59,594 nucleotides of DNA from SXIZ01 sp040079795 (GTDB taxonomy: Bacteria; Pseudomonadota; Gammaproteobacteria; Methylococcales; Methylomonadaceae): assembly GCA_040079795.1 (NCBI GenBank), contig JBEBJQ010000015.1:1-59594 (forward strand). The letters are read 5' to 3'. The notes beneath the pieces are model-generated. The model had not been told where the DNA came from, searched no databases, and saw only the letters and a program-made list of their open reading frames with translations. Below, piece by piece: positions 1-8,900 of the stretch (the stretch's first letter is position 1; each line of letters opens with the position of its first letter). A program made the translations under genes and the position numbers.

Positions 1-70
1 GCACTCTACCAACAGCTACCTGAGTCCCGTAGGTTTTGAGGCAGGCTTTTATCAACAACTCGCTTCTTGA
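1..70 (+). mobile_element. C-terminal end of an IS3-family-like transposase (partial)
   Basis: The open frame from base 2 to the TGA at 68-70 reads HSTNSYLSPVGFEAGFYQQL and then AS. The HST-N-x-YLSPV-x-FE pattern is typical of the extreme C-terminus of IS3-family OrfB (DDE/rve) transposases. Only the last 22 residues lie in the window, so completeness cannot be judged. The bases after the stop (about 71-97) could be the terminal inverted repeat of the element, but its partner lies outside the window. The match is short, so this is recognition of a motif and not of a whole domain. Confidence 0.6.
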
Positions 71-368
71 TGTGTCCATTTTTTCTGGGATAGATCAGTC
101 TGTTCGTTAACGCACATACCGCTCAACAACCACTTCATCAATCAAGGCGCGTCGCCCATTTCATAGATCGTATTTAACAGCTATGTTCGGTAGCAAACAG
201 ACACACAATGAAAGCTGGCATATTCTCTTAACCGCGAGATAGAAACTACACTGATTTTTCAGTTTGTAGGTGTCCTTTAGCACCAACAAACTCATTAAGT
301 TAGCTGCTTATCTCCCTAATGACAGTGATCGTAAATGTCACTTAACCATCGCACAAGAGGCACATAAA

Positions 369-581
369 ATGAACTGGAATCAATTTAAAGATAACCTGCA
401 AGACTTTAAAAGCGCCATCATGGAGCAATGGGATTGGTTTATTGATGAGCAATTGGAGGTAATCGAAGCCAATCAAAATTACTTTGTTAAGAAACCTCAG
501 AAAGCTTACGTGATCAACAATGAAGAAGCTGAAAAACGCTTGGCAGATTGGCAACAACAGCAAAGAGACAAAATCCGGTAA
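369..581 (+). CDS. Divergent CsbD-like small stress protein
   Basis: A 70-residue soluble acidic protein beginning MNWNQFKDNL, which closely parallels the start of the CsbD protein 90 bases downstream (MNWDQIEGNW). Both end in a leucine-tryptophan-glutamine-rich helix (LADWQQQQ against LSDWQKQQQ). The ATG at 369 is chosen because AGAGG at 356-360 sits eight bases upstream; a GTG at 270 would add 33 residues with no family support. The central part is degenerate and lacks the usual K-G-K-x-x-E-x-x-G pattern of CsbD. CsbD proteins are general-stress proteins of unknown biochemical role. It is probably a diverged duplicate of its neighbour. Confidence 0.7.
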   Translation: MNWNQFKDNLQDFKSAIMEQWDWFIDEQLEVIEANQNYFVKKPQKAYVINNEEAEKRLADWQQQQRDKIR

Positions 582-671
582 GAAAGCCGGCTGTCTAATG
601 TTTTATAAAAATGGCTTAATTCCACTGGCAATATTAATCGCCGGGCAACCGATAAATAAGAGGAATATCAA

Positions 672-929
672 ATGAACTGGGATCAAATTGAAGGTAACTG
701 GATGCAGTTAAAAGGTAACGTCAAACAACAATGGGGCAAACTGACCGATGATCATATAGACATGATTGCCGGCAAGCGGGATTCCCTTGTCGGCAAAATT
801 CAGGAACTATACGGTTCCTCCAAAGAAGATGTCGAACAACAACTTTCTGACTGGCAGAAACAGCAGCAGGCGGAGGATGAGACCAACCGCATCATCACCC
901 AACACTTAAAAGATCAGGAAAAATCATGA
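672..929 (+). CDS. CsbD family stress-response protein
   Basis: An 85-residue protein with the CsbD signature: MNWDQIEGNW, then L-K-G-N-V-K-Q-Q-W-G-K-L-T-D-D and a G-K-x-Q-E-x-Y-G segment at about residues 40-48. It is predicted to be soluble and mostly alpha-helical. AAGAGGAAT just before the ATG supports the start. CsbD-family genes are typically induced by general, osmotic or cell-wall stress; the molecular function is unknown. It follows a diverged paralogue on the same strand, and a third CsbD gene lies at 26589. Confidence 0.9.
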   Translation: MNWDQIEGNWMQLKGNVKQQWGKLTDDHIDMIAGKRDSLVGKIQELYGSSKEDVEQQLSDWQKQQQAEDETNRIITQHLKDQEKS

Positions 930-1006
930 AAAATAGGTACCTAACCCACTGGGGCTGTCCATCGGCTTTTCGATAAGAAGCGGTACCAGATAAACCCAGG
1001 GCTAGC

Positions 1007-1033
1007 CCCTCAAGGTTTTAAACACCTTGAGGG
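1007..1033 (+). terminator. Stem-loop between csbD and the ferritin-like gene
   Basis: A perfect 9-bp inverted repeat, CCCTCAAGG (1007-1015) and CCTTGAGGG (1025-1033), with a 9-base loop. It lies 78 bases after the csbD stop and 75 bases before the ferritin-like start. No U-run follows, so a classical intrinsic terminator is not certain; it could be a transcript-end or leader structure. Confidence 0.45.
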
Positions 1034-1107
1034 TAAGCTGTCGGTTAATGGTAATTCATTTGACGTTATCAGCACCATTGCAAATAATCAGAGATAAAGG
1101 ATTAAAA

Positions 1108-1670
1108 ATGAAACACGAAAAAAATGCAAGCGCCACAGGCAACGAAGCCATTCTGTCTGATATCCAGACCCTCCGCAAACGCGCGCGTAAGCATATAGAA
1201 GAAGGTGCAGTCACCCGAGGCTACGGCGCTGACCGCAAAGAAGTGGTTCGGTTGCTAAAGCGCTGGCCACTGAGCTAGTCTGTGTACTGCGCTATAAGCG
1301 CCATTACTTTATGGCCAAAGAGATTCATTCTGACGCTATTAAAGCAGAATTTCTGGCGCACGCCGGAGAAGAAATGCTCCATGCCGACGGCCTTGCAAAG
1401 CGTATTATTGAATTAGGCGGTGAGCCCAACTTTTCCCCGGACGGAATGAGCGAACGCAGCCATGCGGAATATGTCGAAGGTGATACCCTGCACTCGATGA
1501 TTAAGGAAGACCTGATTGCTGAACGCATCGCAATTGAAAGTTACCGTGAAATGATTATCTATCTCGGCGAAAATGACCCTACTACCCAGCGGTTGCTCAA
1601 AGAAATTCTCACCGTTGAAGAAGAACATGCCGACGATCTGGCTTCGCTGCTGGCGGACACGAAATCTTAA
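1108..1670 (+). pseudogene. Ferritin-like (bacterioferritin-type) protein, frameshifted
   Basis: The first fragment starts at the ATG at 1108 (AAAGG seven bases upstream) and runs through an N-terminal segment ending in KEVVRLL, then goes out of frame and stops at 1276-1278. Another frame continues the protein from about 1260 (ALATELVCVLRYKRHYFMA) to the stop at 1670, including an E-x-x-H in HAGEEMLHA, an ERIAIESY helix and a C-terminal EEEHADDL. These are the iron ligands expected of a ferritin-like four-helix bundle. The break is near 1256-1260, and the frame change equals loss of 1 or 4 bases (an LNEAL stretch reduced to LLK). It would normally store iron or protect against oxidants. Real mutation and assembly error cannot be told apart here. 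Confidence 0.75.
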
Positions 1671-1694
1671 CTTACATTGCACTGGATATTTGAT

Positions 1695-2153
1695 ATGAAG
1701 CGTTTTTTTATCGCAATAGCATTAGCTGCCATTACCATTACCCCCTTTAGCACCTCGGCGCTTGCCGCAGACGTCGGCGTTTCGCTCAGCATTGGCCAGT
1801 CTGGCTTCTTTAGCCGGATTAATATTGGCGGCTATCCACCGCCCAGAGTGCTTTATCGGCGACCAATAGCAATCGAGCGGGTTCCAATGAATCGTCCCCC
1901 CATCTACTTGCACGTACCGCCTGGTCACGCCAGACAATGGAAAAATCACTGCCGCGACTATAACGCTTGCGATGAGCGGGTCTTATTTGTGCAACCCAAT
2001 TGGTACAAGCGTGAGTATGTTCAACGTTATCAGGAGAGTCAACGCGGGAACCGGAAAACAGCCAGGGCAATCACAAAAATAAGCAGCGTGGGCAGCATCG
2101 CAACGACCAGCAAGGCCGTAGCTTTCATCGCTAAGGGCGATATGCGCGTCTAA
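1695..2153 (+). CDS. Secreted basic protein of unknown function, C-terminus probably frameshifted
   Basis: Starts at MKRFFIAIALA with a signal peptide to about residue 25 (ALAA), followed by a domain with DVGVSLSIGQ, proline-rich PPPRVLYRRP and PPIYLHVPPGHARQW, and two cysteines in HCRDYNACDERV. Similar small exported proteins occur in beta- and gammaproteobacteria with no known function. After the AAAA at 2055-2058 the frame used gives an unlikely tail. The next frame gives a hydrophilic N/Q/H/R-rich end (NSQGNHKNKQRGQHRN and more) stopping at 2132-2134, as expected of this kind of protein, so one A is probably missing. It may act in the envelope together with the neighbouring stress genes (inference). 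Confidence 0.6.
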   Translation: MKRFFIAIALAAITITPFSTSALAADVGVSLSIGQSGFFSRINIGGYPPPRVLYRRPIAIERVPMNRPPIYLHVPPGHARQWKNHCRDYNACDERVLFVQPNWYKREYVQRYQESQRGNRKTARAITKISSVGSIATTSKAVAFIAKGDMRV

Positions 2154-2313
2154 CTCGCACTATACTATCTAGACATTGCGGTTGATGACACCATTCAGAC
2201 AGTTGTATTTCCATCTGATATAAAATTTGCTGATTGATTTTCTCCAGGGTATTGGCAACATGTCACCGGAGGAGGATACTGGGGATCATCCTTTTCCAAA
2301 ATAGATACCCATC

Positions 2314-3255
2314 ATGACCACCACCAAAAAACTCAAATGGCTGTTAGCACTGGTGCTGATTTTCGGCGGATTTACACTTTATAAGCTATTTGAAGGGCTT
2401 GCCCACAATGCTTCCTACCAAGAATATGAATGGCTATTCAAAATCATTTCGGAATTTGGCCTATTTATATCTGTTATTGTTTCAGTTGGTTATTTCCATC
2501 ACTGGTTTATCGCGGCTGAAGAACATAAAGAGGCCGAAATTAGTTTACGCGAAACACTGGGCAAATACGTCGATAGCGTTTTACTGAATTCCGTTAAAAG
2601 AGGCTTCTTAGGCATCACGAATAAAGAGTTTGATTTCAGCCAAATTATGCACGGGCTAAAACCGGGGGATTATGTCTATTGGCTGGTTACCTTCGATCCT
2701 CGCTTTAAAAACAAATCGCGGGAGCTGGAAAATGCCATAAAAACCGGCGTCCATTTCAGAATGCTGATTTTAAAAGCCGATTGCCGAAGCGGCGAATTGC
2801 GCGCCCAGGAAACCAACGGTTTTAATCCACACGAATTCAATGAATACTCCAAGCTCTTTAAAGTGTCACTGGAAGATGTCATTAACCGCATAGACGACAC
2901 CATAACGGGGTCTTTAGGCGTGTTTGTCTACGATGGCCTACCCAGCCTGCCGCTGTTTATTATTATCCGTAAGGAATCCAGAAAGGTGGAGGTTTATAAC
3001 AGCTTTTACCTGACCGAACCAGTTTCGAAAATGCCTTATCTGCATTGGGAAACGGAGCTTAAACTCGGCAATCAGGAGTTGTTCGAATCCGATCACTGGA
3101 ATATGTCCGAACTGTTTCTCGATTACTTTAAAAAACGCTGGGAAATGGAAAAAGAAAAATATCAAGGCCTAGAGAACGAATTCTTTGAAAACGAGGACTT
3201 TATCTATGCCCCAGCCTTAGCCAGAAAAAAATGCCTTGCACTTTTTATTGGATGA
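2314..3255 (+). CDS. Membrane protein with a PLD-like cytoplasmic domain
   Basis: A 313-residue protein with two membrane segments at about residues 9-28 and 45-68, then a soluble domain. The stretch DPRFKNKSRELENAIKTGV followed by FRMLILKAD resembles the beta-alpha-beta core of phospholipase D-like proteins, and a later sheet/aromatic section (SLGVFVYDGLPSLPLFIII) fits the second half. No HxKx4D catalytic motif is visible, so it may be a binding or regulatory PLD-like protein and not an enzyme. It stands alone between the secreted protein and the DUF4398 genes. Its partner and role are unknown. Confidence 0.55.
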   Translation: MTTTKKLKWLLALVLIFGGFTLYKLFEGLAHNASYQEYEWLFKIISEFGLFISVIVSVGYFHHWFIAAEEHKEAEISLRETLGKYVDSVLLNSVKRGFLGITNKEFDFSQIMHGLKPGDYVYWLVTFDPRFKNKSRELENAIKTGVHFRMLILKADCRSGELRAQETNGFNPHEFNEYSKLFKVSLEDVINRIDDTITGSLGVFVYDGLPSLPLFIIIRKESRKVEVYNSFYLTEPVSKMPYLHWETELKLGNQELFESDHWNMSELFLDYFKKRWEMEKEKYQGLENEFFENEDFIYAPALARKKCLALFIG

Positions 3256-3266
3256 AATAAAAAGTG
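3239..3266 (+). terminator. AT-rich inverted repeat overlapping the stop codon
   Basis: CACTTTTTAT (3239-3248) and ATAAAAAGTG (3257-3266) are a perfect 10-bp inverted repeat with an 8-base loop containing the TGA stop of the PLD-like gene. The stem is AT-rich, so it is a weak candidate transcript end. Confidence 0.35.
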
Positions 3267-3912
3267 TTGTTGAATAAATTAAACTTTGCCCGAAGCTTCC
3301 CATTTCTGAGCCTTACGCTAGATTCTGACAGACACCCATACCTATAGGCGAATTGCCCTATGCTTCAGTTTTTGTTGTGGCAACTTGCGCACTTCATCCT
3401 GTCACCTAAAATACCTTTATAACGCTGCATGGCAAGCTCTTTATGAACTTAACAAGTTGTAGCCCTTTTTGTGCCACCACGCAATTCTGCCTAGTTAAGC
3501 AGTAATAGGGGGTCAGGAAATCCCACAACCTGTGCCAATGGTAATACCTATCGTTATGTCGGGCATAAACGGCATGCCAGACCAACCAGATTCTGGGCGC
3601 TGGCTCTTTGCAGCAGAGAGCATTTCACCGCCGCTAAAATAAACTTGGCATCGTTGGATAACGATAAGCATGTACTAAACAAGGCGCAACGCATCAAACC
3701 AGAACGATGCGCCCCGTGACCCAAATACCCTATGAAGCTACATTTTAAAGTAGCGCCTATGTGCGCTAGCGAACGGTGTTGCACTGCATAAAAGCGTCTA
3801 ATAACTCTCGATGGCTCTCAAAACTGATTGTCGGCTTTAATAGCAATGGTTGTCCCGCCATAAGCTTATGGTAGCGATGGTATTTAACATTTAACACACT
3901 GGAGAAAAAATA
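3267..3912. other. Long intergenic region, no gene recognised
   Basis: About 650 bases with no coding frame that has recognisable protein features. A hairpin-like repeat lies at 3683-3691 / 3705-3713 (GGCGCAACG against CGATGCGCC, one mismatch). The promoter of the DUF4398 gene at 3913 should be in its right end, where GGAG at 3901-3904 is the ribosome site. Nothing else could be supported. Confidence 0.5.
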
Positions 3913-4304
3913 ATGAAAAAAATTGACCACCTCAAATCCAATAGGCTGCTGCGCAAAATCAGCATAACCGCAATGGTGACTTTTTTTATAGCGGGTTGTG
4001 CCAGTATTCCGGCGCCCACCGAGCAACTGGCGGTTTCCAAAGTTGCGGTAGACAGTGCCAGCAGCGCGGGGGTAATGAATTTGCACCGGTGCAGCTTAAA
4101 TCTGCGATGGAGAAAATGGATGCTGCCAAGCAGGCTATGACTGCGGAAGATTATGTACTTGCACGGCGGCTGGCGGAACAAGCCCAGGTCGATGCGCAAC
4201 TCGCCGCCGCAACTGCACGTTCAGCCAAGGCACAAAAAGCCGCTAGCGCACTGCAAGAAGATAATCGCGTGTTACGCCAAGAAATCTTTCGTAAAACCCA
4301 ATAA
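3913..4304 (+). pseudogene. DUF4398 lipoprotein, frameshifted
   Basis: The first fragment has a lipoprotein signal with lipobox FIAGC (Cys29) and then PAPTEQLAVSKVAVDSASSAG, the start of a DUF4398 domain. At the GGGGG run (4068-4072) the frame is lost and the fragment stops at 4138-4140. The next frame continues perfectly as GNEFAPVQLKSAMEKMDAAK and an alanine-rich coiled coil ending at 4304. One base (a G, or the C of a GGC codon) appears to be missing. The intact product would be a periplasm-facing helical lipoprotein. It lies 18 bases upstream of a second DUF4398 protein fused to OmpA, so the two were probably one operon. Confidence 0.75.
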
Positions 4305-4322
4305 TTTCACCAGGAATTCATC

Positions 4323-5207
4323 ATGCACACAAAATTAGTCTTTCCTATGACCATGATCGCTGTCGCGATTATTTCCGGCTGTAGTACCGTGCCAAACCCT
4401 GCGCTGACAGAGGCACGCGGTAGCTACAACAATGCCCTCAGCAATTCTGATATCACCAGTTTGGCCGCATTGGAATTAAAAACGGCCGGAGATTCTTTGA
4501 ACAAAGCTGACGCTGCCGTGAGCGAGGGCGAAGATGAAACCACCATTAATCATTTGGCTTATGTAACCAGCCAGCAGGTGGGTATAGCCGAAGAAACTGC
4601 CAAACGGAAAACCGCTGAAATAGCCGTTAATAACGCCAGTTCCAAACGTGACCAAGTCCGTCTTGAAGCAAGGACAGCAGAAGCCGATGCGGCTAATCAA
4701 CAGGTTGCGATTGCACATGCGGCTAACGATCGACAAGCCACTGAACTGGCGGTTGCCAGTGCCAATGCTGCGCGCGACCAGGCACTCATTGCACAACAGG
4801 AATTGCAGCTTAAAGCGTTAAACGCCAAGAAAACCGAACGCGGCATGATGATTACCCTTGGCGATGTATTGTTTAGCACGAATAAAGCACAGCTAAAGGC
4901 AGGCGGCGTCCGCAACATGGAAAAACTGGCTGCGTTTCTGGCTCAGTATCCGAGATATAAAGTCTCGGTTGAAGGACACACCGACAGTAGAGCCAGTAAC
5001 GACTACAATCAAGAACTCTCTGATCGACGTGCCGACGCGGTAAGGATGGTACTAACTAACCAATCTATCAGCGGTGACCGGGTCACTACACATGGTTATG
5101 GTGAAGAATTTCCGATAGCCAGTAACAATAATGCCGGTGGTCGCCAATTAAATCGGCGCGTAGAAATTATCCTCTCCGATGAAAATGGCAACATTATTCC
5201 TCGTTAA
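4323..5207 (+). CDS. DUF4398 and OmpA-domain lipoprotein
   Basis: A 294-residue outer-membrane lipoprotein. It has a signal peptide with lipobox ISGC (Cys20), an alanine/glutamate-rich coiled-coil DUF4398 region at about residues 28-165, and a C-terminal OmpA peptidoglycan-binding domain at about residues 178-294. In the OmpA part, VEGHTDSRAS, NQELSDRRADAV and the final NRRVEI contain the Asp and Arg that grip diaminopimelate in this family. It should tether the outer membrane to the cell wall. CAGGAATTCATC ahead of the ATG is a modest ribosome site. The preceding gene is a frameshifted DUF4398 paralogue. Confidence 0.9.
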   Translation: MHTKLVFPMTMIAVAIISGCSTVPNPALTEARGSYNNALSNSDITSLAALELKTAGDSLNKADAAVSEGEDETTINHLAYVTSQQVGIAEETAKRKTAEIAVNNASSKRDQVRLEARTAEADAANQQVAIAHAANDRQATELAVASANAARDQALIAQQELQLKALNAKKTERGMMITLGDVLFSTNKAQLKAGGVRNMEKLAAFLAQYPRYKVSVEGHTDSRASNDYNQELSDRRADAVRMVLTNQSISGDRVTTHGYGEEFPIASNNNAGGRQLNRRVEIILSDENGNIIPR

Positions 5208-5245
5208 GGTTGACTGAATATAATCCTGGGATGGCTGCTTAGATA

Positions 5246-5278
5246 AACCCGGTGTAGCGAAATTAACCGGGTAATTTT
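5246..5278 (+). terminator. Probable rho-independent terminator after the OmpA lipoprotein
   Basis: ACCCGGT (5247-5253) pairs with ACCGGGT (5266-5272), followed by AATTTT. It lies 39 bases beyond the OmpA gene and before the DUF3096 gene. The stem is short, so confidence is moderate. Confidence 0.5.
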
Positions 5279-5319
5279 CCCCAGATGCCCCCGCACTTTC
5301 TTAATTAAGGAGAACTTCC

Positions 5320-5457
5320 ATGAATATCGCAACAGAACCTTTACTGGCGCTAGTAATCGGCATATTAATTTTGCTGGTACCGAGATTTTTAAATTATTTC
5401 GTCGCCGTATATTTGATTATCGTGGGTATCTTAGGGTTAATGCACCACCCGCTTTAA
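5320..5457 (+). CDS. DUF3096 family micro-membrane protein
   Basis: A 45-residue protein, MNIATEPLLALVIGILILLV then PRFLNYFVAVYLIIVGILGL and MHHPL. It has two hydrophobic helices with a PRxLNYxVAxYLIxxGIxGL turn, the hallmark of DUF3096. AAGGAGAA at 5308-5315 is a strong ribosome site ahead of the ATG. These tiny inner-membrane proteins are common beside CsbD and DUF3309 genes; their function is unknown. It is probably co-expressed with the DUF3309 gene 82 bases downstream. Confidence 0.85.
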   Translation: MNIATEPLLALVIGILILLVPRFLNYFVAVYLIIVGILGLMHHPL

Positions 5458-5539
5458 ATAGGGGGACTGATTCTTAGAATCCAAAGCTGTCTGCTAGTAG
5501 ATGGTTTTTCAATTTAACTTTTTTAACTGGAGTACTACC

Positions 5540-5698
5540 ATGTCACTTGGCACAATTTTACTGGTCATTATTATCCTGATGCTGCTTGGCGTCATTCCCG
5601 CTTGGCCGCATAGTCGGGGCTGGGGATACGGCCCCAGCGGCGGAATCGGGCTGGTGCTTATTATCTTACTGGTGCTGATTTTGTTGGGCAAAATTTAG
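5540..5698 (+). CDS. DUF3309 family micro-membrane protein
   Basis: A 52-residue protein starting MSLGTILLVIIILMLLG, with the central PAWPHSRGWGYGPSGGIGLV signature and a second hydrophobic helix ending LLVLILLGKI. This is the DUF3309 pattern: two membrane helices flanking a W/G-rich loop. The ATG at 5540 follows CTGGAGT and matches the family start, so the upstream GTG at 5501 is not used. Function is unknown; such genes are usually stress-linked. Confidence 0.88.
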   Translation: MSLGTILLVIIILMLLGVIPAWPHSRGWGYGPSGGIGLVLIILLVLILLGKI

Positions 5699-5937
5699 CC
5701 ACGAAATTATCGTGTTCAATTTGCGCTGATTATATAGCTTGATCCGGCTGAATTAGCTTGGATTATTGTTTAGGCGTCTACAACTGATATTTTCAACGGC
5801 ACTGCCCTAGTGGGGAGCGCCGACTAATATTTCAAAACTGCCGCCTATTTAATCCCTTGGTTACAGTTCCTCAAAAATAGTGGCTGAGCGACAGCAGCCA
5901 CTCGTTATGTGTTTATGTAAACCCGGAGAATCAATCC

Positions 5938-8900
5938 ATGTCCAAACGACGAGAACTAAGGCAACATGTTAGGGTTGACCATCCGGGTGGTGAGGAAGCT
6001 CCCATCCGCTTTGAATTGTTTAGTAATGAACGGCTGGAACAGCATGCAGTGAGTCTGGCGCAAGCGCAAAAAGTTGGTCGCCTTAAGCGAGGCCAAAAAC
6101 TACTCCCGCGGGTACGGGAAAATTCACGGGTGTTGCTGGCAGCCTATCAAGCGGTTGCCAAGGCAGTGCATGAACAACGCGCTATTACGCCTGCGGCGGA
6201 ATGGCTTCTGGACAATTTTCATGTCCTTGATGAACAAATCAACGATATTTATACGGATTTGCCCGAAAGTTATTACCGGGAACTGCCTAAGTTAAACGAA
6301 GGTGTGCTTATGGGGTATCCCCGTGTCTACAGTATCGCCTGGGCATTGGTAGCGCACACTGACAGCCGCTTTGACCCCGCGATGTTAACGCTGTTCGTAA
6401 ATGCCTATCAAAAGATTGCCCCCCTTACCCTTGGTGAATTGTGGGCAATACCCATTACGTTAAGAGTATTACTGGTTGAAAATTTGCGCCGCCTGGCGGT
6501 GCGCATTATGCGTTCACAAAAGGGAAGAGGGTTGGCAGACAGCTTCGTTGATCGGCTCGAACAATCCACCGCGCAAAGCGATAAACCAGATTCACCAGCT
6601 CCAATAGCAAAACTACCTGAAGCTCCGCTACGTCAGGCTTACGTGGTACAGATTTTACAGCGTTTGCATGATCCACACCCCGGCACCGCTATTTCACTGG
6701 ATTTTTTGAATGACTGGCTGAACGGGCAAAACGTTAGCCTTGATGAAATTGTGCAGCGGGAGCACACTGAGCAAATTGCCGGCAACCTGACCGTGCGCAA
6801 CATCATCACCAGTATGCGCGCTATTTCCGCATTTGATTGGCCACAATTCATTGAAGACGTTAGCCTGGTGGATCAATGCCTGCGTGTTCACGACGGCTAT
6901 GGGACAATGGATTTTCTAACCCGTGATCGTTACCGCCACGCAATTGAGGATCTCGCCAAACGTTCGCCGTATTCTGAAGTAGAAATAGCCCGAAAGGTAA
7001 TCGACAAGGTTCAGCACAACAGTAAGCCAAGCAATACTAACGAACGGCAACAAGAACCTGGCTACTACTTAATCAGTGCTGGTCGATATGCTTTCGAACG
7101 GGAAGTCAGTTTTAAACCATCACTAAAACAAAAACTCCTGCGAACTTATGTTACCCATGCGGGCGTTGCCTATATTGCTAGCCTAGTATTCTTGACCGGG
7201 GTAATACTGGCACTGCCTTTAAGTGCATGCTTAGCCGCAGGACTCAGCGGATTGCAATTGCTCCTTTTAGCCCTAGTCGCGGTGTTCCCAGCGGCGGATA
7301 TTGCCGTCGGTCTGGTCAACCGGCTTATTATTGCCGGTCTTCCACCCAACCATCTGCCGAGGCTAGCTTTAAAAGAAGGCATACCTGCAACATTAAGTAC
7401 CTTTGTCGTCGTCCCGACCTTGTTTGTCAGTATCGCTTCGGTCAAAGAGCAAATCGAGCAAATGGAAATCCGTTATCTATCCAACCCCGGCGAGCATGTG
7501 CGTTTTGCCTTGCTATCCGATTGGGCTGACAGCGATCATGAAACCATGCCTAATGATGAACAGTTATTGGAAATAGCGATAAGCGGAGTGTCTACACTCA
7601 ACACCAAGTATGGTGAACAACGTTTTTTTGCGTTTCATCGTAAACGCTTATGGAACCCCAGCGAAAGCAAATGGATGGGGTGGGAGCGTAAACGCGGCAA
7701 ACTACATGAATTTAACCGGCTGTTACGTGGTGCTACTGATACCTCTTTTCTAGCCATTTCTGACAAACCTGCCACAGCGCCTTCCGGCGTATGTTATGTC
7801 ATTACCCTGGATGCCGATACCAAGTTACCTATGGGTGTGGTAACACAATTGGTGGGCGTAGCCGCCCATCCCCTAAATCGCGCGGTATTCGATCCTGATA
7901 CACAATGCGTCGTGGAGGGCTATAGCATCCTCCAGCCACGGGTAACGCCAACCCTGCCACATCGGCAGGAACATTCCATGTTTCACCAAATTTTTGCAGG
8001 CGCATCCGGTACTGATGCTTATGCCAGTTCAGTATCCGAACTCTACCAGGATCTGTTTGCCCTTGGCACTTATAGCGGCAAAGGCTTATATCATGTCGAT
8101 ACCTTCGAAGCCGCACTGGCAGGACGGGTTCCAGATAACACCCAGCTCAGTCATGATTTGTTTGAAAGCGTATACGCCCGTTGTGCATTGGTAAGTGATA
8201 TCGAATTTTTCGAAGAGTTCCCCTCCCACACCGAAGTTGCAGCATCACGGGAGCACCGCTGGACGCGGGGGGATTGGCAATTATTGCCCTGGATCTTTGG
8301 GGCGCGTGGTAAAGGCATGCCCTTAATCGGGCGCAGTAAAATGCTCGATAATTTGCGCCGCTCGCTCTCTGCTCCCGGTGCATTTTTTGCCTTGGTTGCA
8401 GCCTGGACTATCCCGGATGCGCCAACAGCTATTTTAATCGGATTAGTACTAACAGCATTGGCCTTTCCGACGATCCTGGCGATCACCAGTAGCTTCACTA
8501 TACCTCGCCGTGGCACTTCTTGGATGACACATTTGCGCACAGCGACGGAGAAAGTACTCTGGGCAATGGGCAACAGTCTGGTCGCACTGACTTTACTGGC
8601 ACAGCACACCTGGCTAATGCTGGATGCCATTAGTGCTACCTTAACCCGCCTGTTCATTACCAGGCGCCAACTATTGAAGTGGGTCACCGCGCTCCAAGCC
8701 AAAACCAGCTCTGGTCACGCACTTAAAAACCTTTTCAGCGCCTTACGGCGCTCGTCCTCCGTCGTAATAAGTGCCGCACTAGTGGTATTGCTGTTCAATC
8801 CGGCCGGGATTTTGGTTGCTGCACCCTTTTTGTTGTTATGGTGGCTTGAGCCGCTGGTATCCCGCGCCTTAAGCCTGCCGCCGCGAATGGATCGCGCTGA

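Noticed and set aside
3683..3713. Hairpin GGCGCAACG / CGATGCGCC as a terminator
   Set aside because: It has a mismatch, no U run and no gene ending nearby, so it is only noted.
3554..4199. Open frames on the minus strand opposite 3554-4199
   Set aside because: No ribosome site or family similarity; they overlap the DUF4398 coding region or empty DNA.
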